A DNA stretch of 64,000 nucleotides from Rhodopirellula islandica (GCF_001027925.1 NZ_LECT01000026.1:62001-126000); one strand, 5' to 3'. Shown: positions 51,578 through 62,152, numbered from the stretch's first letter. The notes: generated from the letters alone by a model not told the origin. Translations and numbers: made by a program.

Positions 51578-52897
51578 CTACTTCTCGGCCATCTTGTCGC
51601 GGAGCTCTTGGCAGGCTTCTGAGGGCGTGCTGCACATCGTGCAGCGAGACACGCCATCCTCGTCGACCTTGGCATTCAATCCGCCGCAAGAACCACTGAT
51701 CGCTTGACGTCCGAAAATGACCCCGACGGCCATCGCGAGCAACACGGCCCCAAACGTGAGACCGGTCATCAACAACACGGGCGCCATTCGCTGAGCGAAC
51801 GACGGGTCTTCGGCTTCATCGGCCTGCGTCACGGCGATCTCGTTGCCCGCCGTGGATTCCGAACCGTCGACGTCGGCATACGGAGCCAACTCACCCGTCC
51901 CACTGGACACCAACCCGTCATTGAAACGCTGCACGAGCAACACACTGAGACCATTCTCGCGTGCCAATCGCATCGCGTCTTCATAACCAACCACGTTCAG
52001 CGCCGTCGCCCAGCCATCGGCGAGCATGCACGTCTCGGTGATCACGCTGACGGATGCCAACCCGTTCGTGACGGGACGCCCGGTGCGTGGGTCGATTGTG
52101 TGCGAATAACGCTGGTCATCGACCTCGAAGAAATTTCGGTAGTCACCCGACGTCGCCATCGCAGCATCGCGAATCTTGTGAGCGACCAACAAGTCTTGCC
52201 CACCCGTGTCGGGTCGTTGGATCCCAACCTTCCATGAATCGCCGGACTTATCGCCCGCCACTCGGACCTCGCCCCCCACTTCGACGAACACGTTGTCCGC
52301 ACCGCGACCAGCCAACAACTCAACGAGTCGGTCCACACCGTGGCCCTTGGCAATCGAAGACAGATCGACGCGCAACTCCGCGATGCCCTTCTTCAGAGCA
52401 GGTGGATCGAGACGTGACTGCAGATGCTGGTGACCGATGCTCTGCTTCAACTCACGCAGTTCCGCTTCGCTGGGGACATCGTTCTTGCGTTCGCCAACGC
52501 CAAAGCTCCAGCGATCAACCAACGGCCCCACGGTCACATCAAATGCACCGTCCGTTTTCTGCGACAGTTCCAACGCCGCCGCAACCACACCAGCGGTTTC
52601 GGCACTGACGTCGAACCAGTCCGTTGACTCGGAGGCATTGAACTGACTCAATTCCGACGATTTCAAGTACGTCGACATTTGATCATTGACGGAGCGTAGT
52701 TCGCGCTCAATCGCCGTTGCGGTCTCAGAATCCCAATCGGGCGTTTCCGGCGGCGAGTGGACTTTGACCATGTAGGTCGTGCCCATCGTTGCACCACGAA
52801 ACGTCAACGGATCCGCGGCAACCACCGCGGAAATCCAACACGTCGTCGCAAGGATCCAATGCCCGAGGAAAGCGACGACGCTGGCTTGTTTTCTCAT
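51578..52897 (-). CDS. apbE: FAD:protein FMN transferase (ApbE) fused to NqrM
   Basis: 439 residues from ATG 52897. Signal peptide (to about AVVAA28) and an ApbE domain (about 30-345): MGTTYMVKV, NDQMSTYLKSSELSQFN, VDLSSIAKGHGVD, SGDYRNFF, YSHTIDPRTGRPV and ADGWATALNVVG. After an acidic linker comes a membrane helix (about 372-394) running into AVGVIFGRQAISGSCGGLNAK and a Cys-rich tail (Cys 404, 419, 422, 429). That tail matches NqrM, the small protein needed for iron insertion in Na+-NQR. ApbE covalently attaches FMN to Thr in NqrB and NqrC. It lies downstream of nqrABCDEF, 413 bp from nqrF, so both maturation steps are encoded in one chain. Confidence 0.9.
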   Translation of the reverse strand: MRKQASVVAFLGHWILATTCWISAVVAADPLTFRGATMGTTYMVKVHSPPETPDWDSETATAIERELRSVNDQMSTYLKSSELSQFNASESTDWFDVSAETAGVVAAALELSQKTDGAFDVTVGPLVDRWSFGVGERKNDVPSEAELRELKQSIGHQHLQSRLDPPALKKGIAELRVDLSSIAKGHGVDRLVELLAGRGADNVFVEVGGEVRVAGDKSGDSWKVGIQRPDTGGQDLLVAHKIRDAAMATSGDYRNFFEVDDQRYSHTIDPRTGRPVTNGLASVSVITETCMLADGWATALNVVGYEDAMRLARENGLSVLLVQRFNDGLVSSGTGELAPYADVDGSESTAGNEIAVTQADEAEDPSFAQRMAPVLLMTGLTFGAVLLAMAVGVIFGRQAISGSCGGLNAKVDEDGVSRCTMCSTPSEACQELRDKMAEK

Positions 52898-53043
52898 CGA
52901 AAGATTCGCATGTGTTCGAGTGCTGAGAGCGAACGAGCCCACCTCATCCGCAAGCGGTGGCGTTGCATCCCTCAGTCATGCAGCTTGTCGTTGTGTCACT
53001 TCACTGAGTCCCGAGCGAAAAGCGAAGCAGGTCTGATCAAGTA

Positions 53044-53090
53044 TGTGAGCCGTTGGCGTTAGCCACGGTTTTCACGCACAACCGGGGCGA
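53044..53090. repeat. GTGAGCCGTTGGCGTTAGCC repeat
   Basis: A variant of the segment inside the element at 21043-21173 (GAGCCGTTTGGGCGTTAGCC), here with a second half ACAACCGGGGCGAACGGCTTC. It shows that this module moves or is copied independently of the 18-bp terminal repeats. Confidence 0.6.
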
Positions 53091-53161
53091 ACGGCTTCGT
53101 CATTCCACAGACCGCCACCCTTCAGATCAAAGACTCAGCAGTCCTGAGTCCTAGAAGCTAT

Positions 53162-53284
53162 TGGTCTGTCACAGCTAAAAGTCAGGGTTGATCGTAGTGG
53201 ACGAGGCCACGAGTCCTTGGATTTGACGCCAGTTTAGGACTCGTGGCCTCGTCCACTACCCTAAAAACAAGTCCTGACAGACCA
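53162..53284. mobile_element. 123-bp MITE-like element with nested perfect palindrome
   Basis: Outer arms TGGTCTGTCA (53162-53171) and TGACAGACCA (53275-53284) enclose a perfect 24-bp inverted repeat, 53194-53217 / 53236-53259, with an 18-base loop (arms start GTAGTGGACGAGG). No ORF. It sits between nqrF and apbE-nqrM and could act as an RNA hairpin in the operon. It is flanked by CTAGAAG units. Confidence 0.7.
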
Positions 53285-53310
53285 CTAGAAGCTAGAAGCT
53301 AGCCCCTTCA

Positions 53311-54570
53311 TCAGCCACCGAAGTCATCGTAAGCGATGTTTTCCGGTTCGACACCCAAATCATCCAGCATGCGGAACACGGCGGCGTTCATCATCGGTGG
53401 ACCACAGATGTAGTACTCGATGTCTTCCGGTGCCGGGTGGTTGCGGAGGTAGTTGTCCAACAAGACTTGGTGAATGAAGCCGACGTACCCGTCCCAATTG
53501 TCTTCCGGTTGAGGCTCAGACAACGCGATGTTGAACTTGAAGTTCGGGAAGTCCTTTTCGATCTCACGGAACTGATCGATGTAGAACAGTTCACGAAGAC
53601 TTCGGCCGCCGTACCAGTAGCTGACCTTGCGGTCCGTCTTTTGGCGTTTGAACAGCTCGAAGATGTGACTTCGCAGCGGTGCCATCCCGGCACCACCCCC
53701 GATGTAAACCATTTCGGCGTCGCTGTCCTTGATGAAGAATTCACCGTATGGACCGCTGATCGTGGCTTTGTCACCTGGCTTGAGCGAGAAGATGTAACTG
53801 CTCATTTTCCCAGGAGGTGTTCCCTCGGGAGCACGTGGTGGCGGAGACGCAACCCGGATGTTGAGCATGATGATGCCCTTCTCGCCGGGGTAGTTGGCCA
53901 TCGAATAAGCGCGGATGACAGGCTCATCGACCTTCGACACATAGCGCCAAATGTTGTACTGGTCCCAGTCAGGGTGATACTCTTCGTCGATGTCGAAATC
54001 TTTGTAGTGGATCTCGTGAGGTGGGCACTCAATTTGGATGTAACCACCCGCACGGAAATCGACCTCGGCACCTTCGGGAAGTTGCAGCACAAATTCCTTG
54101 ATGAAGGTCGCAACGTTGTCGTTGCTCTTGACCGTGCATTCCCATTTCTGGGTGTCAAACGCTTCCGGTGGAACTTCCACAACCATGTCGGTCTTCACAG
54201 CGACTTGGCAGGACAATCGTTCGCCCTCGGCGGCTTCTTTCTTGTTGATGTGACCGGTCTCGGTCGCCAACAAGTCGCCACCACCTTCGGTGACTTTGAC
54301 TTTGCACTGGGCACAGGTCCCACCGCCGCCGCAGGCACTGCTGACGAAGATGCCCGCATCAGCGAGAGCACCGAGCAGCTTTCCGCCAGCCGGGACGGAA
54401 ATTTCTTTTTGGCCGTTGATCATGATTTTGACCGGGCCGGAAGCAACCAATTGGCTTTTGGCGGCCAAAATCAGCAGCACCAATGCGATCACCACAACGG
54501 TGAACATGACGACGCCGAGAATGACGACCGTGCTGGCGGAGGCCGCAATCATCAGAGGAAGGGAAAGCAT
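53311..54570 (-). CDS. nqrF: Na+-translocating NADH:quinone reductase subunit F
   Basis: 419 residues. The electron entry subunit oxidises NADH through FAD and passes electrons to a 2Fe-2S cluster. One N-terminal membrane helix (about 10-36), then a ferredoxin domain with the cluster cysteines C80, C86, C89 and C121 ([17 protein letters not shown]), then an FAD domain ([11 protein letters not shown]) and an NADH domain ([23 protein letters not shown]). All key residues are present, at the standard length. It starts 135 bp after nqrE, the largest gap inside the nqr set. Confidence 0.97.
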   Translation of the reverse strand: MLSLPLMIAASASTVVILGVVMFTVVVIALVLLILAAKSQLVASGPVKIMINGQKEISVPAGGKLLGALADAGIFVSSACGGGGTCAQCKVKVTEGGGDLLATETGHINKKEAAEGERLSCQVAVKTDMVVEVPPEAFDTQKWECTVKSNDNVATFIKEFVLQLPEGAEVDFRAGGYIQIECPPHEIHYKDFDIDEEYHPDWDQYNIWRYVSKVDEPVIRAYSMANYPGEKGIIMLNIRVASPPPRAPEGTPPGKMSSYIFSLKPGDKATISGPYGEFFIKDSDAEMVYIGGGAGMAPLRSHIFELFKRQKTDRKVSYWYGGRSLRELFYIDQFREIEKDFPNFKFNIALSEPQPEDNWDGYVGFIHQVLLDNYLRNHPAPEDIEYYICGPPMMNAAVFRMLDDLGVEPENIAYDDFGG

Positions 54571-54705
54571 TTTAAATCAAAAGTTGAGGGGTGCACGCGA
54601 GGCAAATCAGCCTGACAGTCAAAACTCACGTCAGCCTCGGAGGCTGACAAACTCACTGCTGCCAGCCATCTGACTGACGCACGTCGTTGCGGCGGTTCGA
54701 ATTCG

Positions 54706-55347
54706 TTACAGCTGGATGCCGCTGAAGGACATGAATGCCAACGACATCAAACCAACCGTGATGAACGTGATTCCCAAACCGCGAAGCGGCGGAGGAACGT
54801 CGCTGTACTTCAATTTTTCGCGAATTCCGGCCAGCGCCATGATCGCCAACGCCCAACCCACGCCACAGCCGAAGCCGAAGACAACGGATTCGCCAAACGC
54901 GTACTCACGTTGTTCCATGAACAACGACGCACCCAAGATGGCGCAGTTCACGGTGATCAGGGGAAGGAAGATCCCCAGGGCGTTGTAAAGGCTGGGCATG
55001 AATCGATCCAGGAACATTTCCAAGATCTGAACCATGGCGGCGATCACGCCGATGTAGCTGATGAACCCGAGGAAGGTCAGGTCGACCTCCGCGAAGTTGT
55101 AGGTGTCCGTGCTGATCAGGTAATCGTTGACCCAAGTCAACGCTCCCTTCTTTAGCAACAGACTGTAGATCAATTGGTTGGCAGGAACGGTGATGGTTTC
55201 AATCGCGATGACCGCGATGCCCAAGCCGATTGCCGTCTTGACGTTTTTGCTGACCGCCAAGAACGTGCACATTCCCAAAAAGAATGCGAGCGCAAGGTTC
55301 TCGACGAAGACAGCCTTCAAAAAGATGCTGAGGTATTGTTCGACCAT
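54706..55347 (-). CDS. nqrE: Na+-translocating NADH:quinone reductase subunit E
   Basis: 213 residues, six predicted membrane spans. Conserved cysteines C27 ([11 protein letters not shown]) and C135 ([11 protein letters not shown]) match those that, with two from NqrD, hold the intramembrane iron-sulfur site. About 15 residues longer than the usual 198: the extra stretch (around 65-90, [12 protein letters not shown]...) lies in the loop after the second span. 3 bp after nqrD. Confidence 0.96.
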   Translation of the reverse strand: MVEQYLSIFLKAVFVENLALAFFLGMCTFLAVSKNVKTAIGLGIAVIAIETITVPANQLIYSLLLKKGALTWVNDYLISTDTYNFAEVDLTFLGFISYIGVIAAMVQILEMFLDRFMPSLYNALGIFLPLITVNCAILGASLFMEQREYAFGESVVFGFGCGVGWALAIMALAGIREKLKYSDVPPPLRGLGITFITVGLMSLAFMSFSGIQL

Positions 55348-55350
55348 GAC

Positions 55351-55977
55351 TTAGGCCTCTTCGATTTGTTCGGGTTTGTTCAAGCGGATCACCCAAATCA
55401 TGAACCCAATGATGAAGAACGCACTGGGCGGCAACAGCATCAAGTTGTTGGGGTTGTACCAGCCGCCGTTGCGGTCCAGTTGAAAGAGTTCAAAGCCCAA
55501 CAGCGAACCGCTGCCGAACAATTCGCGGAAGAACGCGACGACGATCAGGACCAATCCGTAGCCCAGGCCGTTGCCGATCCCATCCAGGAAGCTGATCCAA
55601 ACGCCGTTCTTCATGGCGAAGCCTTCGGCACGTCCCATGACGATGCAGTTGGTGATGATCAGGCCCACGAAGACTGAAAGTTGTTTGCTGATTTCGTACA
55701 TGTACGCCTTCAGAACTTGGTCAACGACAATCACCAGCGATGCAATCACGGTCATCTGCACGATGATCCGGATGCTGCCGGGAATGTAGTGACGAATGGA
55801 CGACACCGCCGCGTTCGAACACCCAGTCACGGCGATCACGGCAAGTGCCATGACGATCGAGACCTGGATGCTGGTCGTCACAGCCAGAGCACTACAAATG
55901 CCCAGGATCTGCAACGCGATTGGGTTGTTGTCGATGACGGGTCCGAACAGGACCTTGCCGACTTTGGGGGCAGCCAT
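55351..55977 (-). CDS. nqrD: Na+-translocating NADH:quinone reductase subunit D
   Basis: 208 residues, six membrane spans, inverted-topology partner of NqrE. Conserved cysteines C28 (LGICSALAV) and C111 ([13 protein letters not shown]) correspond to the Fe-S ligands of the Vibrio enzyme. Standard length. It is 3 bp from both nqrC and nqrE, so the three are tightly packed in one transcript. Confidence 0.97.
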   Translation of the reverse strand: MAAPKVGKVLFGPVIDNNPIALQILGICSALAVTTSIQVSIVMALAVIAVTGCSNAAVSSIRHYIPGSIRIIVQMTVIASLVIVVDQVLKAYMYEISKQLSVFVGLIITNCIVMGRAEGFAMKNGVWISFLDGIGNGLGYGLVLIVVAFFRELFGSGSLLGFELFQLDRNGGWYNPNNLMLLPPSAFFIIGFMIWVIRLNKPEQIEEA

Positions 55978-55980
55978 GGT

Positions 55981-56892
55981 TTACTCTCCCACCGGTTCTT
56001 TGGGACCGACGTTGTCGATGTCGTATTGCTCGACACCGCTTTCGACGGAGGATTCAGGTTGATCGGCTTCCGCGGATGCGTCACCGGTAAGTCGTTGCTT
56101 CAGTTTGTCGAGGAACGGACCGTATCCGTTGGAACCCGCCCAGTAACGCACCAGGTTGGTCACACCGCGACAAGTGATCGTGGCACCGGACAATCCATCG
56201 ACGGCGAAATCGTCGCCATCGGGGGCAGGTCCCTTCGCGACACGAGCGGCAGGCGTGCCGTCGGTGTCATACAGTTTGTTGCCGACCCACTGAGCTTTCC
56301 ATTTCGTGTTGTCCACTTCGCCACCCAAACCAGGTGTCTCCGCGTGCTCGTAGAAAGTCAAACCAGCGATCGTTTCGAGATCGTTCTTCAAGGCCATGTA
56401 GCCGTACAGCGTTGACCAAAGGCCTTTGCCGTAGACCGGCAAGACGACCATTTCGATCTTCTCGCTGCCAGGTTTCTTCACGTAGTAAACGCGAGCGACT
56501 TTTTCACGACGAGGGACGCCGATGTCGAACTGCGGGTCCGTGATTTCGATGCTCTCGGAATCTTTCTTCGCCGCTTCGCGAGGGTCGTATTTCTCGGCCT
56601 TTTCGCCTTCGAGATCGGTGTAAACGTCACCCGTTTCAAGGTCGATCAATTCGGGGCTGACCCAGGCCCAAAGCTTTTCAATTTGCTCTTTGTCCAGCTC
56701 GGCGGCTGGCTTTCCAAATTCGCCCAACGACAAACCGGCCGCATCCAAGATGTTGCGTTGGCGGTCGAGGACCTTGTTCTCTTCTTGCAGTGGACGCAGT
56801 GCCACCGCAGCGGCACTGACGGCGAACGAACAGACCACGCACAAAATCGTCGCGGTCACGATCGTTTTCAAAGTGGAATCAGGCTGTGACAT
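55981..56892 (-). CDS. nqrC: Na+-translocating NADH:quinone reductase subunit C
   Basis: 303 residues. One N-terminal membrane helix (about 10-32) and a periplasmic FMN domain. The flavinylation motif is DGLSGATIT, with FMN expected on Thr238 by ApbE. The C-terminal ~30 residues are an acidic extension beyond the usual end ([15 protein letters not shown]...). It overlaps nqrB by 14 bp. Confidence 0.96.
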   Translation of the reverse strand: MSQPDSTLKTIVTATILCVVCSFAVSAAAVALRPLQEENKVLDRQRNILDAAGLSLGEFGKPAAELDKEQIEKLWAWVSPELIDLETGDVYTDLEGEKAEKYDPREAAKKDSESIEITDPQFDIGVPRREKVARVYYVKKPGSEKIEMVVLPVYGKGLWSTLYGYMALKNDLETIAGLTFYEHAETPGLGGEVDNTKWKAQWVGNKLYDTDGTPAARVAKGPAPDGDDFAVDGLSGATITCRGVTNLVRYWAGSNGYGPFLDKLKQRLTGDASAEADQPESSVESGVEQYDIDNVGPKEPVGE

Positions 56893-58138
56893 AGCGTGCG
56901 GCCCTCCGGCGGATGTTGAGTTGGACGACGCCCCAATCGATCAACGGTGCGAACACGTTGCCGAACAAGATCGCCAGCATGATGCCTTCAGGGAAAGCAG
57001 GGTTGACGACGCGAATCAGCACGGTCATGAACCCAATCAGGATTCCGTAAACCCATTTGCCGGTCTCGGTCATCGAGGCACTGACCGGGTCGGTCGCCAT
57101 GAACACCAAACCAAAGGCGAGGCCGCCGATGACGAGGTGCCAGTAAAACGGCACAGCGAACATGGCGTTCGTTTCACTGCCAGCAAAGTTGAGCAACAAG
57201 GCGGTGGCGGTCACACCAGCGATCACGCCGGCCATGATTTTCCATGATCCGATGCCCGAAGCGATCAGAATCAAAGCACCGACCAAGCACAGCAGAGCAC
57301 TGGTCTCGCCGACACACCCTTGAATCGTGCCGATGAAAGCACTCATCCAGGTGATCGGTTCCTCGGTGCCCCAAACGTATTGAACGGCACTCAGCGAACC
57401 AACCGCGTCTTCGCTGGCGTTGGCCATTTGTCCCAGTGCGGTTGCACCGGAGAAGCCATCGACTGCGGTCCAGACTTTGTCACCGCTGATTTGACCAGCG
57501 TAAGCGAAGTACAGGAACGCTCGCGAAGTCAGCGCCACGTTGAGGAAGTTGCGTCCCGTGCCGCCAAAGACTTCTTTGGCGACAATCACCCCGAATGCGA
57601 TCCCCACGGCGACCTGCCAGAGCGGAATCGAAGCGGGCAGGGTGAGCGGAAACAGCAATCCAGTGACCAGGAAGCCTTCATTGATCTCGTGCCCCCGTAG
57701 GACACTGAAGACCAATTCGACATGTCCCCCCACGAACATACAAACCGCGTAAATGGGGATGAAGAAGATCGCCCCATAAATGAAGTTGTCGACGTGGTTG
57801 GCTGGATCGTGTCCGAGCCCGATGGCGGTGTGAACGGTGTGGTGCCAGTCGTAATCGACTGCCACGTTGGCATCGGTCATCTTTTGGATGGCCGAGTTGG
57901 CTTGATACCCAGTGTTCCACATGCCGAACAACGTGACCGGAATCAACGCGAAGACGACCGTGATCATCATGCGTTTCAGGTCAATGTTGTCGCGCACGTG
58001 CGTGCGTCCGTGAGCCGTCTCGCCTGGCGTGAACAAGAACGTGTCGAGAGCTTCGTACATTGGGTACGCTTTCTCGAGCAGTCCGCCTTTGGCAAAGAAC
58101 GGGTGGACGCTGTCAAATGCGTCACGTAATGCTTTCAT
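56879..58138 (-). CDS. nqrB: Na+-translocating NADH:quinone reductase subunit B
   Basis: 419 residues, about ten membrane spans; the main Na+-translocating and quinone-reacting subunit. The covalent FMN site is [11 protein letters not shown] (Thr233). [23 protein letters not shown] and the conserved [12 protein letters not shown] near the flavin site are all present. It starts 5 bp after nqrA. Confidence 0.97.
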   Translation of the reverse strand: MKALRDAFDSVHPFFAKGGLLEKAYPMYEALDTFLFTPGETAHGRTHVRDNIDLKRMMITVVFALIPVTLFGMWNTGYQANSAIQKMTDANVAVDYDWHHTVHTAIGLGHDPANHVDNFIYGAIFFIPIYAVCMFVGGHVELVFSVLRGHEINEGFLVTGLLFPLTLPASIPLWQVAVGIAFGVIVAKEVFGGTGRNFLNVALTSRAFLYFAYAGQISGDKVWTAVDGFSGATALGQMANASEDAVGSLSAVQYVWGTEEPITWMSAFIGTIQGCVGETSALLCLVGALILIASGIGSWKIMAGVIAGVTATALLLNFAGSETNAMFAVPFYWHLVIGGLAFGLVFMATDPVSASMTETGKWVYGILIGFMTVLIRVVNPAFPEGIMLAILFGNVFAPLIDWGVVQLNIRRRAARYVTA

Positions 58139-58143
58139 ATTCC

Positions 58144-59514
58144 TTAACCTTCACGCTCAATGGTTGTCAGGTTTTCTCGGATCAAGGATCCATATTCGTA
58201 TTTACCGGGGCACACGAACGTGCACAGGGCCAAGTCTTCTTCTTCCAGCTCCAGCACGCCGAGCTGCTGAGCCGAATCGGTGTCACGAACGATCAACGCT
58301 CGCAACAATTGTGTTGCCAAGATGTCCATCGGCATCACCTTTTCGTAGGTGCCCAATGGAACCATCGCTCGTTCGCTGCCGCCGGTCGACGACGTGAAGT
58401 CAAATTTGCGGTCCGGGGTCAATGCCGAGGCAAACACGCGGGTGACCGAGAACTTGTCAAAGCCTGGTTTCTGCCAGCCCATGAATTCGCGGTGGTCCCC
58501 TTCTTCGATCACCGACACTTGATTGTCGTAGCGTCCCAGGAACTGATGCGGTGCCGCCGCAATGTGCCCGTTGAGTACCGAACCCGAGATGACCCGCAGT
58601 TTGACGGAGGTGTCGACTTCACCCTCGACCAATTCGTCGATGCAGGCGCCCAAGCGGGTTTCGATCAATCGTGGCTGGTTGACCTTCGGGCCTGCCAACG
58701 AGATCACTCGGCGAGTGTCCAGTTGACCGGTCTGCAGGAATGAACCGATCGCGATCACGTCTTGGTAACCGATGTACCAAACTGTTTTGTTGAGGCTGAC
58801 GGGATCCAAATAATGAATGTGAGTTCCGGCCAATCCAGCGGGGTGAGGTCCCGAGAACGCCGATGACTGGACTCCCGCGACGTCGCCGCCAGGAATCGAT
58901 GCCTTTTCGGCTTGGCAAAGATGCACGGGACCATCGGTCAGACGCGTCAGCGCCTGCAAACCAATCACGAACTGGTCCTTGCGATCCGCCAACACCACGG
59001 CGGGGTCCGCCGCCAAGGGATTGGTGTCGATCGCAGTGACAAAAATCGAATGGGGTGCCGAATCAATCGCCGGCACCTTGCCGAACGGGCGAGTGCGAAG
59101 GGACGACCACAGCCCGATTTGGACCAAGCCATCGACCAGTTTTTCGCGCGCAATCGAGACGGGATCCGAGCCTGCGATGCCTGCGACCGTGGTCGATTCG
59201 GTCGAATCCAAATCGACGTCGATGACAATCGCTTCGAACTTTCGTTTCGCGCCGCGAACGACGTCGGCCACGGTGCCCGAGGCGGGGGCGGTGTAGATCA
59301 CGCCCGGGGTTTTCTTGTCTTCAAATACCGGCTGGCCCAAGACAACTCGGTCGCCCGCGGCCACCAACATCGTGGGCTTCATTCCGATGTAATCATCGCC
59401 CAACAAAGCCACTTGACGGATCGCCGGACCGGCTTCCATGTGCTGTTCGGGGCATCCCGTGATGGGCAGATCGAGCCCCTTCTTGATCCGGGTCACGCTT
59501 TGAGTCATTGCCAT
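58144..59514 (-). CDS. nqrA: Na+-translocating NADH:quinone reductase subunit A
   Basis: 456 residues from ATG 59514 ([20 protein letters not shown]); the frame opens at 59559 with non-conserved residues, and ATG 59508 is a second possibility. Cytoplasmic peripheral subunit with no spans. Conserved IKKGLDLPI-x-G, KPTMLV-x2-GD-x-[19 protein letters not shown] and the C-terminal [17 protein letters not shown] are visible. First gene of nqrABCDEF; palindromes at 59523-59608 precede it. Confidence 0.96.
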   Translation of the reverse strand: MAMTQSVTRIKKGLDLPITGCPEQHMEAGPAIRQVALLGDDYIGMKPTMLVAAGDRVVLGQPVFEDKKTPGVIYTAPASGTVADVVRGAKRKFEAIVIDVDLDSTESTTVAGIAGSDPVSIAREKLVDGLVQIGLWSSLRTRPFGKVPAIDSAPHSIFVTAIDTNPLAADPAVVLADRKDQFVIGLQALTRLTDGPVHLCQAEKASIPGGDVAGVQSSAFSGPHPAGLAGTHIHYLDPVSLNKTVWYIGYQDVIAIGSFLQTGQLDTRRVISLAGPKVNQPRLIETRLGACIDELVEGEVDTSVKLRVISGSVLNGHIAAAPHQFLGRYDNQVSVIEEGDHREFMGWQKPGFDKFSVTRVFASALTPDRKFDFTSSTGGSERAMVPLGTYEKVMPMDILATQLLRALIVRDTDSAQQLGVLELEEEDLALCTFVCPGKYEYGSLIRENLTTIEREG

Positions 59515-59522
59515 GAATGGGC

Positions 59523-59608
59523 ACTTTGTGAAATTTGTAACAAAGTCGGTTCGAGCCAAAGCCCGCGTTGTTTTTCGATCGAAAAAAGCCGAAAAAATTG
59601 TCGCGGGC
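59523..59608 (-). promoter_or_regulatory. Palindromic leader of the nqr operon
   Basis: Three symmetric blocks lie just upstream of nqrA: ACTTTGT-N10-ACAAAGT (59523-59546), the 16-bp perfect palindrome TTTTTCGATCGAAAAA (59571-59586), and outer arms GCCCGCG (59561-59567) / CGCGGGC (59602-59608) around it. They could be operator sites or alternative mRNA hairpins. No clear -35/-10 pair was recognised, so the mode of control is open. Confidence 0.5.
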
Positions 59609-59801
59609 CAAGCAAGTGGACACTATTGCATAGCGCTAGAAGATTGACAACGGCAGATGACGGTCGTTCGTGCCGGGATATTGTCCACCTTGGTCAATGA
59701 AGTCCGCCCATGCAAAAGAAGCCGGATGTGCGGATGAAATCGATCGTTGAGAGGGAGTGTTTTTGGGCTGTTTGCGACCCACCATTCCGGCCTGGGCCAG
59801 A

Positions 59802-60240
59802 GTCGAACAATCATCGCAATGGTTCCGTCGGTCCAGTCCCCAACTCAGAGCCATTCTCTCGTCCAAGGTTTCCCGCGATCGCGTCAGGCGTCTCGACGAT
59901 CCCACCCCAGCACGCAAACAGTTGGGGACAACTGTTCTACTCTGAATCAGTGTAGAACAATTGTCTCAATTGTTCCGTCGGGCCAGTTTCCAACTCCGAA
60001 CCATTCTCTCGTCCAAGGTTTCCCGCGATCGCGTCAGGCGTCTCGACGATCCCACCCCGGCACGCAAACAGTTGGGGACAACTGTTCTACTCTGAATCAG
60101 CCAAAGTCGAGCTTGGAACCCAAGACAAGAAACTCCTCTGCGCCTCCGCGACTCACCGCCTCTGCGTCAAATTTCTCTCGCGATCGCGTCGCGCTGCTCG
60201 ACGATCCCACGCCGACACGCAAACAGCTGAGGACAACTGT
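59802..60240. repeat. 150-bp direct repeat with CAGTTGGGGACAACTG core
   Basis: Copies at about 59802-59951 and 59952-60101 (period 150), with a degenerate third to about 60240. Each ends GCACGCAAACAGTTGGGGACAACTGTTCTACTCTGA; at the junction GACAACTGTTCTACTCTGA faces TCAGTGTAGAACAATTGTC, forming a 19-bp hairpin with two mismatches. The same core is in the 63300-64000 array. Between nqrA and the phosphatase gene no coding region is seen. Confidence 0.85.
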
Positions 60241-60279
60241 TCGACTCTGCTTCGCAAACGAACACCTTGGGGAAGACGC

Positions 60280-62121
60280 TCAATCGAGCTTCACCGTCAC
60301 AGGCTCGCTGCCCACCTTCGCGTCTTTCACGACGATGGCTTCCGGTGCATCCTTGCCAGCTTTGACGTGGAACGCCTTGCCTTTCGGGGCCCCCGGTTCG
60401 AACGAATTCCCCGCCACACGGACGGTGTACAACACTTCGTCTGTGCTGGCATCCACCAACTGAACCACTGGATTTTCGACGTCAAACGTGATCTCGCCGA
60501 GCTTGCCCCACGATGGTGGGTTGTAGTTGTCAAACTGCGAAATCGTCAGCGGCCAACCAGGATATTGCTTGGCCGACGGATCGGTCACATCCACGTTTCG
60601 TGGCCAGCATTCCATGGTGATGTCGCGGGTTTTCGTATTGAAACGAACGATGCCGAAACCAGCCGCCCGCGTGTTCAGCAGATTGCCAGCGGGCTTCTTG
60701 GCGGGATTGGCGGCGGCGTAGTTGGTGACCTTGTTGGCAAATCCATCCAGCGAATCGCCAGTGTATTCGGGGGCACCAGGCTCGCGGTTTTTGCCCGGCT
60801 CGAGCGGTTCCCACCAACGCAGATACAAGTTGGCAATCGAAGGCACACAGAACGACCAAATTGAATCGCGGTACTCGTCGATGCCGTGGTGAAAGATGGT
60901 CGCCAAGTGCTGGTCGCCGGCGTAGTGAAACGCGAACGCCCTGCGAAGTTCGGCAAGCGCCCGATTGCGGCCCGTTTGAGGCCAACCGTTGGAATCCATG
61001 TCCGCGTGCAAACGACCGTTGGCGGCGCCGTGAATGTGTGCCCCGCCGCAGAAAATCGTCTGTGACAAAGCGACCTTCATGTCCGCGTCGGTCCAATCGG
61101 CGGCCCAGTTTTCGATGAAGTCCAATTGTCGCTCGCCCATCAAGATCGCTCCCTCCACATCAACGCTGGCTGGGTCGTAGTCCGGGTTGCGGATGTGGTC
61201 GGGACGAGGCCCCTGCTTTGGCACGCGTCCAGCGGGTCCGGTTTTGAATTTGCGATCTTCGAGAATCGCGAAATCGATGTTACCCCAATTCAGGTTGGTG
61301 AAGTAAACGCCAATGCCCTGGCCAATTTTGTGCGGGTCGACGGGATCGGGCAGGTGGCTGGTTTGCGCCCGCTCGACTTCTTGCACGTAAACACCGGGTT
61401 GCAAGTAACCGCCATCGGAAGCGCCGCTGAGAGTCGAGATCTTTCCACTTTCGCCCCACAAATTGGGCTGGCCCACATCGTGGTCATCGGGCAAGCACAC
61501 CGTGGGACGATCTTTGATGATGTCACCAAAATCGCGACCGAATTTCAACCACGCCGCGTAGTGGCGATTGTGGTCGTAAACCTGGTCACCGGAAAAGAAC
61601 AACACGTCGGCGTCGACTTTGTTGACGTTGTCAATCAAGTCCTGACGCGAAATGTCACCGCCGTGAGCGGGTTGGATCGAGTTGCCGGTGAATCCCGCGA
61701 CGACAATCTCTTCTTTGTCGACCGGGTTCTTTCGAATCGTGCCTTCGTAGAACGCTTCCGCACCGTGCGCGACGCGGTACTTGAAGTTTTGAGTGTCGTC
61801 CCAGTTTTCGACACGGAAGGGCGCTGTCCAACCGGCTTCGATCACGTTCGCCTTGGCGACCTCGGTCCACTGACCGTCCTTTTCAATTTCTAAGCGGACG
61901 ACCTTGGGATCGCTGGCATCGAGCGGGTACAGCTGCGCTGTCAGTTTCAAGGTTTTGTCATGAACCGTGTACAGCGCAAAACAGATGACGTCTTTCTTCG
62001 CGACGTCGGGGATACTCAGGTCCGCTCGTCGCCGAGCCCGATTTCCTGCTTGCGCAAAGACGGAATCGGCGGTGACCAGCAGTGCCAGGCAACAGAGTGC
62101 CAGACGGTTCAATGACTTCAT
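60280..62121 (-). CDS. PhoD-like alkaline phosphatase/phosphodiesterase, secreted
   Basis: 613 residues. Signal peptide (cleavage near VFAQ|AG), an N-terminal beta-rich domain (to about 140), then a metallophosphatase domain with FFSGDQVYDHN, VCLPDDHDVGQPN, FAILEDRKFK, GERQLDFIENW and AGDQHLATIFHHG. These are the metal-binding blocks of PhoD-type enzymes, which use Ca and Fe. A C-terminal beta domain follows. It releases phosphate from mono- or diesters outside the cytoplasm; this long variant may prefer other substrates. It is preceded by the membrane protein gene on the same strand (31 bp). Confidence 0.88.
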   Translation of the reverse strand: MKSLNRLALCCLALLVTADSVFAQAGNRARRRADLSIPDVAKKDVICFALYTVHDKTLKLTAQLYPLDASDPKVVRLEIEKDGQWTEVAKANVIEAGWTAPFRVENWDDTQNFKYRVAHGAEAFYEGTIRKNPVDKEEIVVAGFTGNSIQPAHGGDISRQDLIDNVNKVDADVLFFSGDQVYDHNRHYAAWLKFGRDFGDIIKDRPTVCLPDDHDVGQPNLWGESGKISTLSGASDGGYLQPGVYVQEVERAQTSHLPDPVDPHKIGQGIGVYFTNLNWGNIDFAILEDRKFKTGPAGRVPKQGPRPDHIRNPDYDPASVDVEGAILMGERQLDFIENWAADWTDADMKVALSQTIFCGGAHIHGAANGRLHADMDSNGWPQTGRNRALAELRRAFAFHYAGDQHLATIFHHGIDEYRDSIWSFCVPSIANLYLRWWEPLEPGKNREPGAPEYTGDSLDGFANKVTNYAAANPAKKPAGNLLNTRAAGFGIVRFNTKTRDITMECWPRNVDVTDPSAKQYPGWPLTISQFDNYNPPSWGKLGEITFDVENPVVQLVDASTDEVLYTVRVAGNSFEPGAPKGKAFHVKAGKDAPEAIVVKDAKVGSEPVTVKLD

Positions 62122-62152
62122 GACGTTTCCTAAAGGGGCAACAAGTTGTTTT

